NCBI GenBank assembly: GCA_963965975.1
Contig: OZ014417.1
Location: 6,553,821-6,617,820 of the forward strand
Source of the DNA: Xestospongia bergquistia
Taxonomy: Eukaryota; Porifera; Demospongiae; Haplosclerida; Petrosiidae
DNA length: 64,000 bases
Direction: 5' to 3'
A model generated the notes under the pieces. That model was given only the letters and a program-made list of their open reading frames with translations, was not told the origin of the DNA and ran no database searches. Within the stretch, counting starts at the first letter, position 1; each line of letters opens with the position of its first letter. Of this stretch, positions 35,011 through 46,809 are shown piece by piece. The translations under genes were made by a program, and so were the position numbers.

Positions 35011-37309
35011 TAATGTGACCAAGTCTGACAAAAGACAAATGGGTCTTATTGCACTAAAAAACTTCAAAAATAAACATACATATACTTCTAATAAATTCTT
35101 CATGAAGCCTACAATTAGTAATGACCATTCCACTATGACTCCTGCTAGTATCAAAGCTACATGATATGAATGTACCCGAAATAAGTGATATAAATGAATT
35201 GACAATAATGTAGGTTATCAACAATTCATATTAGAGTTGTGCATGACATTCCCAATGCCCAATTTGTATGCATTCAACACACACTTCCTTGTGACTATTT
35301 AAAAAAAATGTCATTTACTATTTAACATTCTAATGTGTTTGGTCCGACGAGGCTAGTGTGTCATGTGACATTAACAGTAGTATTTGATAATAGTGTTTGC
35401 AAGTGCATTCCCAGTTTCTAATAAATCTACAAAAACATTATTGACAACTATTCTGTTGATAGCAAACAACGCTGTTTATAGAGATGATCAAAGCGCCAAA
35501 TTAGTGTAAAATGTCATATAAATACTAAAAACATAATTACAACCAAATTAAGCCATTCTTACTTAAGTGTATGATCATGTTATATATAATGATGTTATTA
35601 TAATCACTTCTTTTATCTGTTTGTGCTTCTTTTAATGAAATGAAATTGTACTATCCTTATGATTTTGTTAATTACAATATAAAATATATTCTAAGAAAAG
35701 CTATCTCAATTATTTAAAATATATCAATGGATAGGTGAATAGATGAATGGATGGGCACAGGGATGCAGGGATCAATAATGGATATTGATGAGTTAGTTGG
35801 TAAGTGAGTGTATTTGTCTTTTTATTAGTTTTACTAGTATAAAACACAGTATGACAAAAGTTCTTTAACAATGTTATGGTTGAAGTTTAATTACTGTACT
35901 AAATTAAACAAATTAAAGGTATTATAAATTTTAATGTTATAATTAATACCAAATAATAATTTTTTTTATTAATTGGTATAGTCTGGTGAAGGTCATACTA
36001 GCTAGTTAGTATACATTGTCTACAAGCTACTTCTGTGTGTGCTATAATGTATAGCAATTGACTTAAAATATTGTCTTACACCATTTTCAATTTATACCTA
36101 AAAGTATGTTTTGTTACAGTTCCTATACAAGTGCATGAATGAAAATTCCATTAAATGTAAGGACGGTGGTACAAATATTGCAGAAAGATCACATACATGT
36201 TAGGAATGGAAATATAAAAATCCCTACTTAGTAGCCATGGCTAAGGCCCAAGACATGCTTAGTAACATTCTATATTGAGGTTATTATTTAAGGATTTTGA
36301 TGCTGTCATTCTTACAGTGGTTTTGTTGGTGATACTAAATTGTCCCACAGGTACCATCTATAAATCATAAATTTTTCGGTATGGATTTTTGTTCACTTTT
36401 TATAAAAGTCTGTTTTTAGAATAATATATCATTATGTCTTTATGTAAATAACTAAAATAACTTTAACTAACCAGCCAAATCAGTAAATCTGAACTAAGTA
36501 AGGTTATCCTCTCCCTACAACAAAAGAACAGAAAGAAAAAAGAAAAGAACAAAAAAACATAATAATAATATCAGAACTCAGTATAGGTAAGAATATTGGC
36601 TTGTGAACTGACCTCCATTTTCACGATTTTATCTAAAATGCTGGTCACGAGACTAGATTATGATGATTAAAAGTTAGTGGAATTAAAATCGCGTTTCTCT
36701 ATGAATTCACTTTTTAACTTCACTACTTTCATAAGACTTCCAAAAACAGACACCTTATGCAAATTCATTACTTCTATTACAATGCAAAAAAATTCTTAAT
36801 CTTAACTATCTTCTTTTGAAGTTACCGTTGAGCAAAGGAAGGAAGAAAGAGACTCTATTTGGAAAGATTGATCTTTTGTTTATTTATTCATTATGCTCAT
36901 CCACCAATTAATTTTTTCTATCTAAGGTTGAATGTACTATTTGCATACTAATATTATTGTTATAAACATCAAAGAAATTGGTGGTTGTAATGATGTAATA
37001 TTGAGAAGTTATCAATGTATATCTAGTGGCTGGTAAACGCATGCAACAACGTGGTGCTTAAAAATGCAAATAATAATTATTATACATTTATAGCACAAAA
37101 TTAAGTAACAAGCTACTTGTTTTTAACACTATGCAGTAGTATGCACGTAGTCATGATAGCAGTAATACAAGATAGTCTAACAATAATTTTTAACAAACTC
37201 AGAATTGAGAACATTTCAATACAATATATAATTTCAAATGTTCTGGTACCCTATATTAATTGCATTAACTAAGGCAAATTATATTTTAGTTTCTTTATAT
37301 TGTTTTTTT
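35011..37309. other. AT-rich intergenic DNA
   Basis: About 2.3 kb with no gene I can support on either strand. A few short purine-rich runs occur, such as GAAAGAAAAAAGAAAAG near 36525. Confidence 0.45.
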
Positions 37310-37760
37310 TACATTTGACCTCCCTCATTTTAATGTCATTTGAACTAATTTTATTATAGACATCGTCTTTTGTTCTTCTGATATATCTAAAATGAATGCA
37401 TTCAATAATAAGTATGTTTTGTAGCACTGTATGGTATACCATCTGTTAACTATGCTGCCTGTGTTTCTTGAATCATACAGCAAATACAATTGATACAGCA
37501 ATGATAACAACTAGTGCTAGCAACGTTATTAAGGAGCCAGTTGTAGCTCCACCAAGTACAGCAGTATTATTACTTGATCCATCCATTGATATAACAGGTA
37601 TACATTGCATTTGACGTCTCACAATACGACATACTAACTCTACTTGAATTGGTGTGTCATTAATGACAACTAATGGTTTATTCTGTACCCATGTCTCAAT
37701 AAAAATGTTTTGTTTCAATTGCAATGTTCCAAATGCAAGTAGCTGAGGTGCACATGGAGC
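37310..37760 (-). pseudogene. Receptor relic: extracellular piece, TM exon and tail exon
   Basis: An open stretch (FGTLQLKQNIF, VELVCRIVRRQ) leads into a TM exon (GATTGSLITLLALVVIIAV) closely similar to the TM exon of the 26.9-32 kb receptor ([14 protein letters not shown]). The cytoplasmic end holds two in-frame stops before a donor. A tail exon near 37319-37393 (DDVYNKI, DIKMREV) resembles the receptor's last exon ([13 protein letters not shown]). It is a broken paralogue. Confidence 0.65.
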
Positions 37761-37859
37761 TCATTTACATTTTGATTTATTGACTTCATTTGAATTAACA
37801 TTATAAAACTTTAAAAAAATATGAAGGTTGCATTTAACTTGTCATTGGTAAATATAGAT

Positions 37860-39180
37860 CTTGTTCATCTTGGCTGTTGTCACTACTGCTACTGTCAACT
37901 GATTCTGAATAGCAGAATATCAAGTTGAATGGTTCTTTCTTCCTTTAAATTTCCATGCAGTACCAAAGTTGTTTATTTTATTTGATATTGTGCCGTGTAC
38001 TTGAAAGAGAAGTAGCAAAAGTGAAACAATACCAAAAGAGAGCACAATTATTAAAAAGATCTCTAAAACAAAGTAACTACTTCTATCAATAAGTAGACCA
38101 AAACTTGTATCAAGCATAGCATAGCCAATGTTAATAAAACATGATGCCATGCTGTACTCAGATGGTGATCATCAATCAGTATGGCAACAGTTACTTCAAT
38201 TGCTGTACAGAAAATATTATATGACAATCCATTGATTACAGTGACAATAAAAGGAATATACATTGAAGAAACTGATAGAAAAACCAAGATATGAGCTCCC
38301 ATATATAATATAAAAACTAATAAGTTCCCAATATGTATGGAATCCAATCCAATCAATCATTAAGCCAAACATAGGTGAAGCTACAATTGGGACTACATAT
38401 GATAGCATATTTGCTACATTAGCCAAGTTTGTATTAAAACTAAACTTATTTAAGTAAAACACTTGTCCGGGATCCAGTAGCTACAAATGGAAAGAAAACA
38501 CCAAAAGAAAATGTTGCTGCTATTGCAATCAACCAATAGTTTTTGCCAAAGCTTTTACAGTCTTTGAAAGAACATTGCTTTTCAATTGATTGGTTTAATA
38601 TTGGCTCAACATTCTTGTCCAAAATGGTAGCAATCACAGAGATGTTATAATACTTAATACACACAAAGCAACTCCTACTAAAAAAACATACTAAAACAAG
38701 ATAATCCATCTTTCTCTCTTTAACCAAAACCTTCATATAATGGTCCATTTAAAAGAAGTCCACATGCCACTCCAAGTTAATCAAGTAATGTCGTTACTGC
38801 AAATACAAAAGCCAGCTGTTTCCCTTTAAACCACAATGCTACTAATGCAAATGTTGCAAACAAAGCTTTCTTAGCACCTATACCTAAAACAAAACGACCT
38901 AGCTAATAATATTAACAAGTACATATTCACAAAATATCCCAAAACAGTTATACTTTGACCAGCAGTCATAATAACAACGACAATCACTATTCCAGAATGT
39001 AAATGCAGAAATCAATCAATGATAATTCCAGAAAATGAAGTTGTTACAATAGATGGTCAGGAATAAACAGAGTACAGGAGAGTATATTGTGTGGAATCTA
39101 CCTTCATTACTTGAATGATAGTTTTTTCAAGACCTTCTGGTATGTCGTAGACAAAGTTGACAACAAACGTTACTAGTTAT
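37860..39180 (-). pseudogene. MFSD1-like transporter pseudogene
   Basis: Minus-strand pieces match the MFSD1-like proteins throughout (NVANMLSYVVP, GLMIDWIGFHTYWE, and in the upstream part the region of WFKGKEL and of VDSTQYTLL). They lie in several frames with many indels and stops. The closest relative in the window is the partial gene at the right edge (same GLMIDWIGFHTYWELISF), not the 40/48 kb pair. Confidence 0.75.
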
Positions 39181-39399
39181 ATAAGTTTAGCAATTTTTTG
39201 AAGGCAATGATTTATCTGTGTTCACTAAACATGCCTATAATAACGACATCATCTCAATTTCTAATATGGTTTCAATATTTTAGAATGAATTTGATAAAAT
39301 AATAATTACAATTATATTTGTACCTTTTTAGTGTACTTATATTTATTATTAATGTCTATATGTAGATGGCAACTTTAATATATTATTCTCCAAGGATCT

Positions 39400-41365
39400 G
39401 TTACAATATTTGTGAAAAAAGAATTTAATTCTGTCTTTCCTAACTATAAAAAATTATTGCTTAACACTATGTACATACTAAGTGAAAACAGCTAGAGTTA
39501 CAATCTACTGATTACTTGTATTGTACATTGGTACAAGATACAGTAGTCTGAAGACATTCCTTTGATAGACTACAACTAACAAAATATTGTTTACACAGTG
39601 GTCAGTGGAGCCGCACTACTCAATACAAACAAAAGTAGCATACGTTTTTGCTAAGTTATAGTTGCTATTCTAGCAATGGCGTGGTTCATTTCTGCTATAA
39701 TCAGCTGTGATCTTTGATTATAATCATTATTACTATCAAACATTTGAGAGGAAGTCATACTATACATAGAGGGTACAGAGGGTGGGATTAATTTAATACA
39801 CAATATAGCATAAGTTTCCTGCTAGATCTATATGACAAAAATAAAATTTACATTATGTATACTTCATGGAGTCACAGGAAGAAGAGGATCTTCTTCATCT
39901 AGGCTACTGTCACTGTCCCTATTATTATCTGACTTCTGAATAGTATATGTTTTAGGTGAATGTATTTTTCTTTTACATCCATTACCAAAAGTATTGATTT
40001 TGTTAGATTTTGTACCATGTATACGAAAAAGAACCAGTAATAGAAAAACAGCACCAAAAGAGAGTATTATCATTAAAAAGACCTCCAAAACAAAGTAGCC
40101 ATTTTTATCAATAATAAGTCCAGAAATCAAATCAACCATAGCATAAGTAATGTTACAACATGATGACAATATCCCATATGCTGTACTCAATTGATGATTG
40201 TCAACCGACATGGCAATAGTTGGTTTTACTGCAGTGTCCATAATGCTATATGACATTCCATTGATTGAAGTAACCACAAAAGGAATAAAGGATGATCCAA
40301 GTGTAACCACAAGTAGCAAATGGGCTCCAATAGACAATACAAAACTACTTAGTCCCCAATATATAAGGAAACCAGTCCAATCAACAATCAGGCCAAGTAA
40401 TGGTGCAGCTATTGTAACTAAATAAGTCAGCATGTTCGCAACATTAGCCATACTCACAGTCAAACCAAATTTACTCAGATAATATACTTGTCCAACAGCT
40501 ACAAAGGGAAAGAAAATTCCATAAAAAGCAGTCATAGATAATGTTAGTAGCCAAAAGTTAATACCAAAGCTTTTAAAATGCTTCCAAGAGAATGGTTCCT
40601 CTGTTCCTTTTGGTCTCTTTAATATTTGTTCAGCTCTCTTGTCCAAAATGGCTGACAATATGGACATTATTAAGGAGAATATGCACAACCCAACACCAAA
40701 TAGTAAAACAATACCAAGACGAAAGGATTTATTTCCTATAGAATCAAATAACTCATACAGTGGTCTATTTAAAAGAAGTCCACTTGCTCCTCCAAGGCGA
40801 TTAAATGCTGCCTGCACTGCAAATACAAAGGACAACTCCTTTCCTTTAAACCACAGTGCTGCAAAAGCATATGTTGCTAACAGAGATGCCTCGTCACCTA
40901 TACCTAAAACAAAACGACCCAATAATATCAACCAGTATTTGTTGAAAGAACATCCAAATACAACAATGATTTGACCCACAGTTGCAACAACTAAAAAGAC
41001 TAATATTCCCATTCGTACACCTAAATATCGGTCAATGATGATTCCAGAGACTAAACAAGTTACAGCACTTGGCCAGGAATAAACGGAAAACAATAGAGTG
41101 TAATGTGTTGAGTCTATCTTCAAGATTTGAATAATCGTTTCTTCAAGTCCAGAAGGTGTCTCGTAGACAAAGTTCATGACAAATTTGACAACGCATATTG
41201 ATGTCAAAATTATGTACCTGTAAGGCCACTTCCTGGGATTTGTTAAATAATCACACCATGTTCTTATTACTCTCGTAGTTCCTTCTTTATGATTCATCGA
41301 TCCAGTAGAGGTTAAACCGAACTGCCTAATTAAGACTAAACCACACCCCGATGTCATACAAGCAA
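39400..41365. repeat. Left arm of a large inverted duplication
   Basis: This segment is repeated in reverse complement at 47822-49800. It includes the MFSD1-like gene, about 60 bp of 5' flank, and about 450 bp of 3' flank. A minus-strand relic of the receptor's second (EMI) exon at about 39515-39565 (ECLQTTVS) lies in the 3' flank. Confidence 0.85.
39864..41297 (-). CDS. MFSD1-like major facilitator transporter, copy A
   Basis: Intronless, 477 residues from the ATG at 41297. The upstream open extension is not conserved in the inverted copy, so I prefer this start. Twelve hydrophobic segments are visible. Diagnostic MFSD1 features are FVYETPSGLEETI after the first helix, YSWPSAVTC, RFVLGIG, WFKGKELSFVF and HQLSTAYG. 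In vertebrates MFSD1 is a lysosomal dipeptide transporter working with GLMP. The acidic C-terminus ends DEEDPLLPVT, which fits a [DE]xxxL[LI] endolysosomal sorting motif; location and substrate are inference. It is about 97% identical to copy B over the shared 459 residues; one difference puts Asp in GIGDEAS where copy B has Ala. Confidence 0.85.
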   Translation of the reverse strand: MNHKEGTTRVIRTWCDYLTNPRKWPYRYIILTSICVVKFVMNFVYETPSGLEETIIQILKIDSTHYTLLFSVYSWPSAVTCLVSGIIIDRYLGVRMGILVFLVVATVGQIIVVFGCSFNKYWLILLGRFVLGIGDEASLLATYAFAALWFKGKELSFVFAVQAAFNRLGGASGLLLNRPLYELFDSIGNKSFRLGIVLLFGVGLCIFSLIMSILSAILDKRAEQILKRPKGTEEPFSWKHFKSFGINFWLLTLSMTAFYGIFFPFVAVGQVYYLSKFGLTVSMANVANMLTYLVTIAAPLLGLIVDWTGFLIYWGLSSFVLSIGAHLLLVVTLGSSFIPFVVTSINGMSYSIMDTAVKPTIAMSVDNHQLSTAYGILSSCCNITYAMVDLISGLIIDKNGYFVLEVFLMIILSFGAVFLLLVLFRIHGTKSNKINTFGNGCKRKIHSPKTYTIQKSDNNRDSDSSLDEEDPLLPVTP

Positions 41366-41987
41366 TGAATAAATTATAATATCTGGACAGATTAAGGTGG
41401 TGGCTAATCAGAGGAGTAGGAACCAGGGGGACAAGGGGGCCTAGGCCCACAACCTTTTACCAGAGGGGCCTAGTCCCTCCTGTAATTATAAAACATGTAC
41501 CATGTTGATTACAACAACAATTGAACTCAAGCATGAACACATAGAAATTTGTAAATTTACACATTTCTTTGTGATTCATACTCATCAATCCAATTTTCAA
41601 ATAAGGTTATATAAATATTTCACACTTCACTGGTTTTGGAGCATCTGGTTCTTGTTTTGTTTCATGAAAATGGTACAACCAAAAAGAAGACACTAGAATA
41701 AAACACAACAATACTGTATCATTATCCCTTTATTATTAAGTATAGGTCAAACGTTCTTACATGTTGGGTATCAAGGATTGTTCCAACTAAACTGTAGATT
41801 TACAGATGCAGAGTAGGGCACAATAGCTAGCACCTATCATGGCAATGAAAGGTGACATATCCTTGGCTATGTTAAATTGACAGTAAAAGTTAATTATATG
41901 TCATATTTTTGTCATATTTCCATAAAACCATCACTGTTATATATAATGAAATATACATTTCTATAATAAATGTGTTTATAAGCAAGT
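41366..41987. other. Spacer between inverted arm and acidic-protein fragment
   Basis: AT-rich. A short plus-strand open frame at 41502-41696 is unsupported. Confidence 0.4.
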
Positions 41988-42326
41988 TTAAACCCACCTA
42001 GGAATATCATCTGATTCATCTGGTTGATTTTGAGATGAGAATGGCTCTCTGACTCTCTTCAGAAGTTGCTTCTTAGCTTGTGATGACCGACAATCCTCTT
42101 GGTCCTTATCTATTATTTTCAGTAACTTCTCATACTCTGTAGATCTCCAAGAGAGAGGTCTATCCACCAAAATATCCTCATCATTTTCATTGTCACTCTC
42201 TTCACTGAAGATAGTATTAATTTTAAGTGCCTCAAGCCAACGTTCACGATGTGATTCATCACTGAACTTGACCTTTTTGCAATATAGCTTGTCTTTCCTC
42301 CAGTTTCGATGTACAAAATAACACAA
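41988..42326 (-). CDS. Uncharacterised acidic protein fragment with RPLSWRS tail
   Basis: An open stretch of about 112 codons without an ATG at its beginning, ending in a stop at 41988. It is rich in Glu, Asp and Lys. Its end has the pattern RPLSWRS, then a Lys/Asp spacer, AKKQLLKRVREP, and DIPRWV. I recall this kind of tail (RPL-WRS, basic KRQ-KRR block, final P-W-V/I) from uncharacterised invertebrate multi-copy proteins, but I cannot name a function. It is probably the last exon of a gene or a relic, because no upstream exon is clear and a TA microsatellite lies just upstream. Confidence 0.35.
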   Translation of the reverse strand: MCYFVHRNWRKDKLYCKKVKFSDESHRERWLEALKINTIFSEESDNENDEDILVDRPLSWRSTEYEKLLKIIDKDQEDCRSSQAKKQLLKRVREPFSSQNQPDESDDIPRWV

Positions 42327-42386
42327 AGAGTTTTATTGGATTTATAATACTTAAAAGATATATATCACAAACAACAATTGCAAACA

Positions 42387-42418
<32 letters not shown>

Positions 42419-43059
42419 CAAGTAGCAACAAATGTATGGTTACAGAGTATAGAGCACATACTCTATTCTTTCTTTCATATCATCTTCTCCTGGTAGCATT
42501 GTCTGTTAATGAAGCAGTGTTGTTCATATTCAAAGATCTATATCCATAATGAATAGTTGCTACAACTCATACCTCTTATAGAGTGAAATCTTTGTTCTCT
42601 TAAATAATATTGTATTTTTCACACTTGTGCTCAGACAAATTTTTTGTGTATTACTATAGACCCAAGTTAGCATGAATTACTGTACTAAATTAAATTCAAT
42701 AATATTCATACCTCATGATCTATATATTAACCAAATGTGACCAATCTATCCATTATCTTAATAGGTGAGAGATTTGACACATTATAGGTAACAAATTATT
42801 TCAGATATCATTAGTTGACCAAAATATGGCATATACTCCATCAAGGATAGGTACAGTAAATCTCCAGGATACCTCAGGCTTAACTATCCTGTTCATTTCC
42901 AATAAGCCAAATTTTCAGGATAGTTAGCTTTTTGTCTAGTGAGAGGAATTGTTACTAGTGGCATGTCCAGGCAAACATCCTTGTTTGCTTACAGCTTACC
43001 AAGACTTGACCAATGACTTAGTTTGTCTAATGTATTAAGCCAACTATTTATTCATCTGA
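42327..43059. other. Spacer with a short TA microsatellite
   Basis: TA array at about 42390-42418. No gene seen. Confidence 0.45.
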
Positions 43060-43290
43060 ATAGATAACAATGATGAACATTTTGGTAAACCATCTTAAAC
43101 TCAACCTGGTGTACATGATGATGAAGGTGATGATGGAGCAAGTAATGAAGAAGGCAATGAAAGTCAGCCAAATGATGAAGAAGGCAATTAAGAGAACAGT
43201 GACAAGGAAATTGATATGTCTGATCAAGAAGCAGTAAGGCTTGATACAGAACTACCTTTTGCATGTTTTGAGAGATAATACGGATAAATT
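43060..43290 (+). pseudogene. Acidic low-complexity coding relic
   Basis: Plus-strand codons give an Asp/Glu/Gly/Asn-rich stretch (HDDEGDDGASNEEG, QPNDEEGN). It is interrupted by one stop, then reads KEIDMSDQEAVRL and ends at a stop. The internal GAAGAAGGCAATGAA repetition is clear. No family recognised. Confidence 0.25.
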
Positions 43291-44879
43291 AGATGATAAG
43301 GATATTGCCAAGGAATTCACTGAAAGAAATGAACGATCATTTCCAAGTTGCTGGTCAGAGAAAATGGCATGCACTCAAAAATACTTAAAATAGCACTAAT
43401 CAAAAAATATATATATAGTGCATAGTTTGCTCTAACATCACCATGCATTGTTGTGCCCCCCTATGAATTTTATCTTCTTACTCCCCTGCTAATGATATGT
43501 TATAAAGAATCTCATTACTCTGTAATTCATTTCATTTGTATTTTGATAATAAGAATAAAGTAATGCTTATTAAAATTCTCAGTATCTCATCATGTATTAT
43601 ATTCAATGGGAGTCACTATATATTGACTAAATCAACTGACTTATTTTTACTGTGGATATTGTAATAGTAAACCAAAAAATGATTACAATCAATTACATTT
43701 AAGTACTGAGACTGCAAGAAGTATACAGTATATATATATTGTACATATATATTACAATTATACATATGTATAAAATATATAATCTTATAATCTTATATAT
43801 GGGATATAAACTTGTATTATATCTTCAAAGCTATTTTTCCATCCTGTTCCACACTATGTATGTGCTACAAATTCTTAAAAAAACAAAACAAAAACTTGAT
43901 GATGAAAAGAAAATTTTCTTCAATATGAATGAAACAAGCACTACTACTAATTTCTACAATAACAGCTAATGTTAATTGTGTGTCTACTAGAATTTAAAAA
44001 GTACTATAAAACTTAGTATATCATTAAAACCAGTATATCATAGATATCTATGTTAATACTATTACAACTGTAATACTATTAAATACTATCAATAGTTGTA
44101 TTGATAGTATTGGTGTCAATGATATTACTAATTATCAGCATTCTTGGCTTTCAGGCCATTAAAACAAACATCTCATTCACAACGATGTTATCATAAATAT
44201 TAGCATACATTAATATCAGACCAATGGATACAATAATGATGACACAATTTTTTCAAGTAAACCAAAAAATCAATCAATGATAATTCAGTCACTAATTAAA
44301 GGTGTTCAAGCAATAAGCCAAACACAGGAGTGTACTGAATATATAAATAATACTGACTGAGAAGAATACTAACATGTTGTTTGTATTATTCTCGGTATTA
44401 TGTATATTTGCATGGGCTTATATGTCAGGTTTAATTTTGTTGTGATTAGTTTTCTAATTAATGATTACAATTATAATAAGCTACTAACTTGTGATGTAAT
44501 TATTAGAACTAGAATTAATTTTAAATCTACAAATTCAATTAATTATTTTACTAAATTTCACAAGTTATTTTTTTAAAAGAAATGGTCTTAAATGCTTCAG
44601 GCAAGAGACAAACTATTTCTGGTTTCATAAATTAATATTTCTTGCTTGACTAAAATGTTTTTTTTTCTAAAGGTCATGTCTAGTTGGAAGTTTTCTAATA
44701 AAAGTCAATGATAACTTCACAATTACTATTAGAATTACAATTATATAGAGTCTGTTGCAATTACAAATAGTACTTGGAAATTGCTGATGATTACTAATAA
44801 ATTAAAATTTAAACAAGCTTGTTACATAATAACAGTAATATTTTATGTAATGAGTCTAAGAATTTATAATTCATTATAT
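43291..44879. other. AT-rich spacer; 43625-43730 resembles 63000-63090
   Basis: No gene. A stretch beginning AAATCAACTGACTTATTTTT and continuing with AGTAAACCAAA matches 63000-63090 downstream of the MFSD1-like gene at the right edge. It may be the flank of a lost transporter copy. Confidence 0.4.
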
Positions 44880-45480
44880 AAACTTCATCCTAAATCTTCA
44901 TCTTCAGCTGTTGACCTCTTTATGAGATTCAATAACAATGACAACAATATTTACAGGTAGATCTGCAGGAGCTATAGCAGGAAAACATTGAATTAATTCA
45001 TTTTTTTATAGTTGGCCTGCGACTTACCATCTTCTAATGTAATAAAATTCATGCATTTGCTTTTTCCTGTTCCATTAGTTGTCCATTGAAGTGTGATACA
45101 ACATATGTAAGGTGTATATGGCTTTAGAGATATTAGAGAAAAATACAACTTTTGATAAATAGTGGTATAGGTGATATTGCATGTCACTCTATATAGCCAT
45201 CAAAACTTCCATACTGCATAATATATTGAAATGGAGGACTCCATTGTATTTTACAGTGTGTACTTGAAAGTTCAGAAACAGTTATATTTTGATCAGTTTT
45301 TGTGTATATAAGAGCTCTGCTTATAATATTACAAACATGTTTTCTAAAAAATAATGTAATTGTTAATGTAGTGATGGCTAATATCAGTCCAAAGAATGAA
45401 AACAGGATAGTAGTGATGGCAACTGCATCATCACTAGATAATAGGGCAGGCACAGAATGCAATATTATATTGATCACTGA
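44880..45480 (-). pseudogene. Receptor relic with TM-like segment and Fn3 exons
   Basis: A hydrophobic segment (AITTILFSFFGLILAITTL) precedes, on the minus strand, a first Fn3 domain (CKIQWSPPFQY, then CCITLQWTTNGTG). That domain ends at a strong GTAAGT donor, with one frameshift near 45185. The next exon begins APADLPVNIVV, matching the start of the second Fn3 exon of the 26.9-32 kb receptor ([10 protein letters not shown]), and then hits a stop. The two-Fn3 exon order and phase match that gene. Confidence 0.6.
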
Positions 45481-45553
45481 TATTATTTAAATGATTTGGA
45501 TAGTTGATGTATATCCTTAATTGTTTGTGTCACTTGTAGGAATGATGTAATTA

Positions 45554-45960
45554 TCATGCCTTTCTTTCATACATCTCTAGATTTCTTGTGATAACATCTT
45601 TTGTTTTTGTGTCTGTTTTTTCTTCCACTTCTACTTCTTCCACTTCTTTTGTTGTATTTTCAGCTGATATAGCTAGCATAGTAATATTAGTATCACTCAG
45701 TTCTTCCTCCATTAATAATTGATCAAGTCGATCTTCTTCTTCTTGTTCAGCAAACATTTCCATTTCTCCCTTTCTTCACCATTGCCTCTTTCTTTTTTGT
45801 CCTTTGTCTTTTCCTTGATATTCATTTTTCATTTGGCATTCTCTTTCTAACTTGAAATAGAGCTTTAGTGGGTGTACTATCACATATATAACCATTATAA
45901 TACCACTACATACTCCTATAATCACATAGAATATAATCATATTTCCATTCTTTGTATTGA
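45554..45960 (-). pseudogene. TM plus acidic cytoplasmic tail relic
   Basis: The minus strand reads a hydrophobic stretch (FYVIIGVCSGIIMVIYVIV), then a Lys-rich piece. After a stop comes a Glu-rich 69-codon open piece (AEQEEEDRLDQLL, VEEVEVEEKT) ending at 45554. It could be the tail of a membrane protein related to the adjacent receptor relic. Function unknown. Confidence 0.35.
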
Positions 45961-46009
45961 ACTGATATTACCTACTCTTAGGTTTTTGAGAATTATTTTT
46001 ATTTACTTA

Positions 46010-46135
46010 GGGTATAATGAAGAGATTTGTATATGTTATAGGATATAATGAAGGGATTTGTATATGTTATAGGATATAATGAAGGGATTTATATATGTTA
46101 TAGGATATAATGAATGGGTTTTTACATGCTGTAGG
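46010..46135. repeat. 31-bp tandem repeat, about four copies
   Basis: The unit GGATATAATGAAGGGATTTG plus TATATGTTATA is repeated in line, with the last copy diverging. Confidence 0.9.
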
Positions 46136-46809
46136 ATGTACATGTTGATTATAAGGGTATGTCAGGAGTGTTAGCAACCTTAATGAAGAGGTTTTCTATG
46201 TACACAGATAATCATAGATAGGATTGAAATAAACTAGAGGACATAGGAGGACATGAACCACAACAATTATAACAAGTGGACATACTTCATTGTGATGATG
46301 TCATTGTAATGTAGGTTATGAAAAGATCAAAGGACTAGGTAGACATGTACAAGAAGTCATCTAAAGTCATTATTAACTATTGTGTAGTAGTCTATTTAGA
46401 AAGGAAAGCTCTCTAAGTATTGTCAAGGCTTAATCTAACTAATTAAGAGTCATCTTAATATTGACCTTGGAGCTCAAAGGTCACAAAAATACAGACATGA
46501 TCCACCATATGAAATGTTACAACACAGAAGTTATCAACATTTTATAGCACTAACATACCAAACATTATACAAGAGGATTGAGCATGTTTTTAAGCAAGAC
46601 AATAGGACCCACAGAGTTCATGTACATAGCATTGAGGCTCTGATAGTTATACATTTATTACATTAATTGTCTCTTCATTAACAAGTCATTGAGTTTACAA
46701 CTTATGGAATTATTCTATTCAGAACTCTGATCACAGACACAAATCATACAATGGATGTAGTCATGATAATATAATAAAGATACAAAATGTATGCATTTAT
46801 CTAATGTTG
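46136..46809. other. Intergenic spacer
   Basis: No gene or repeat recognised. Confidence 0.4.

Noticed and set aside
40198-40974. Plus-strand open frames inside the MFSD1-like gene
   Set aside because: Antisense shadows of the transporter on the minus strand; the same shadow appears at 48231-48557 opposite copy B.
41298-41450. Longer N-terminus for MFSD1-like copy A (start at 41450)
   Set aside because: The extension is not conserved in copy B, whose start aligns with the ATG at 41297.
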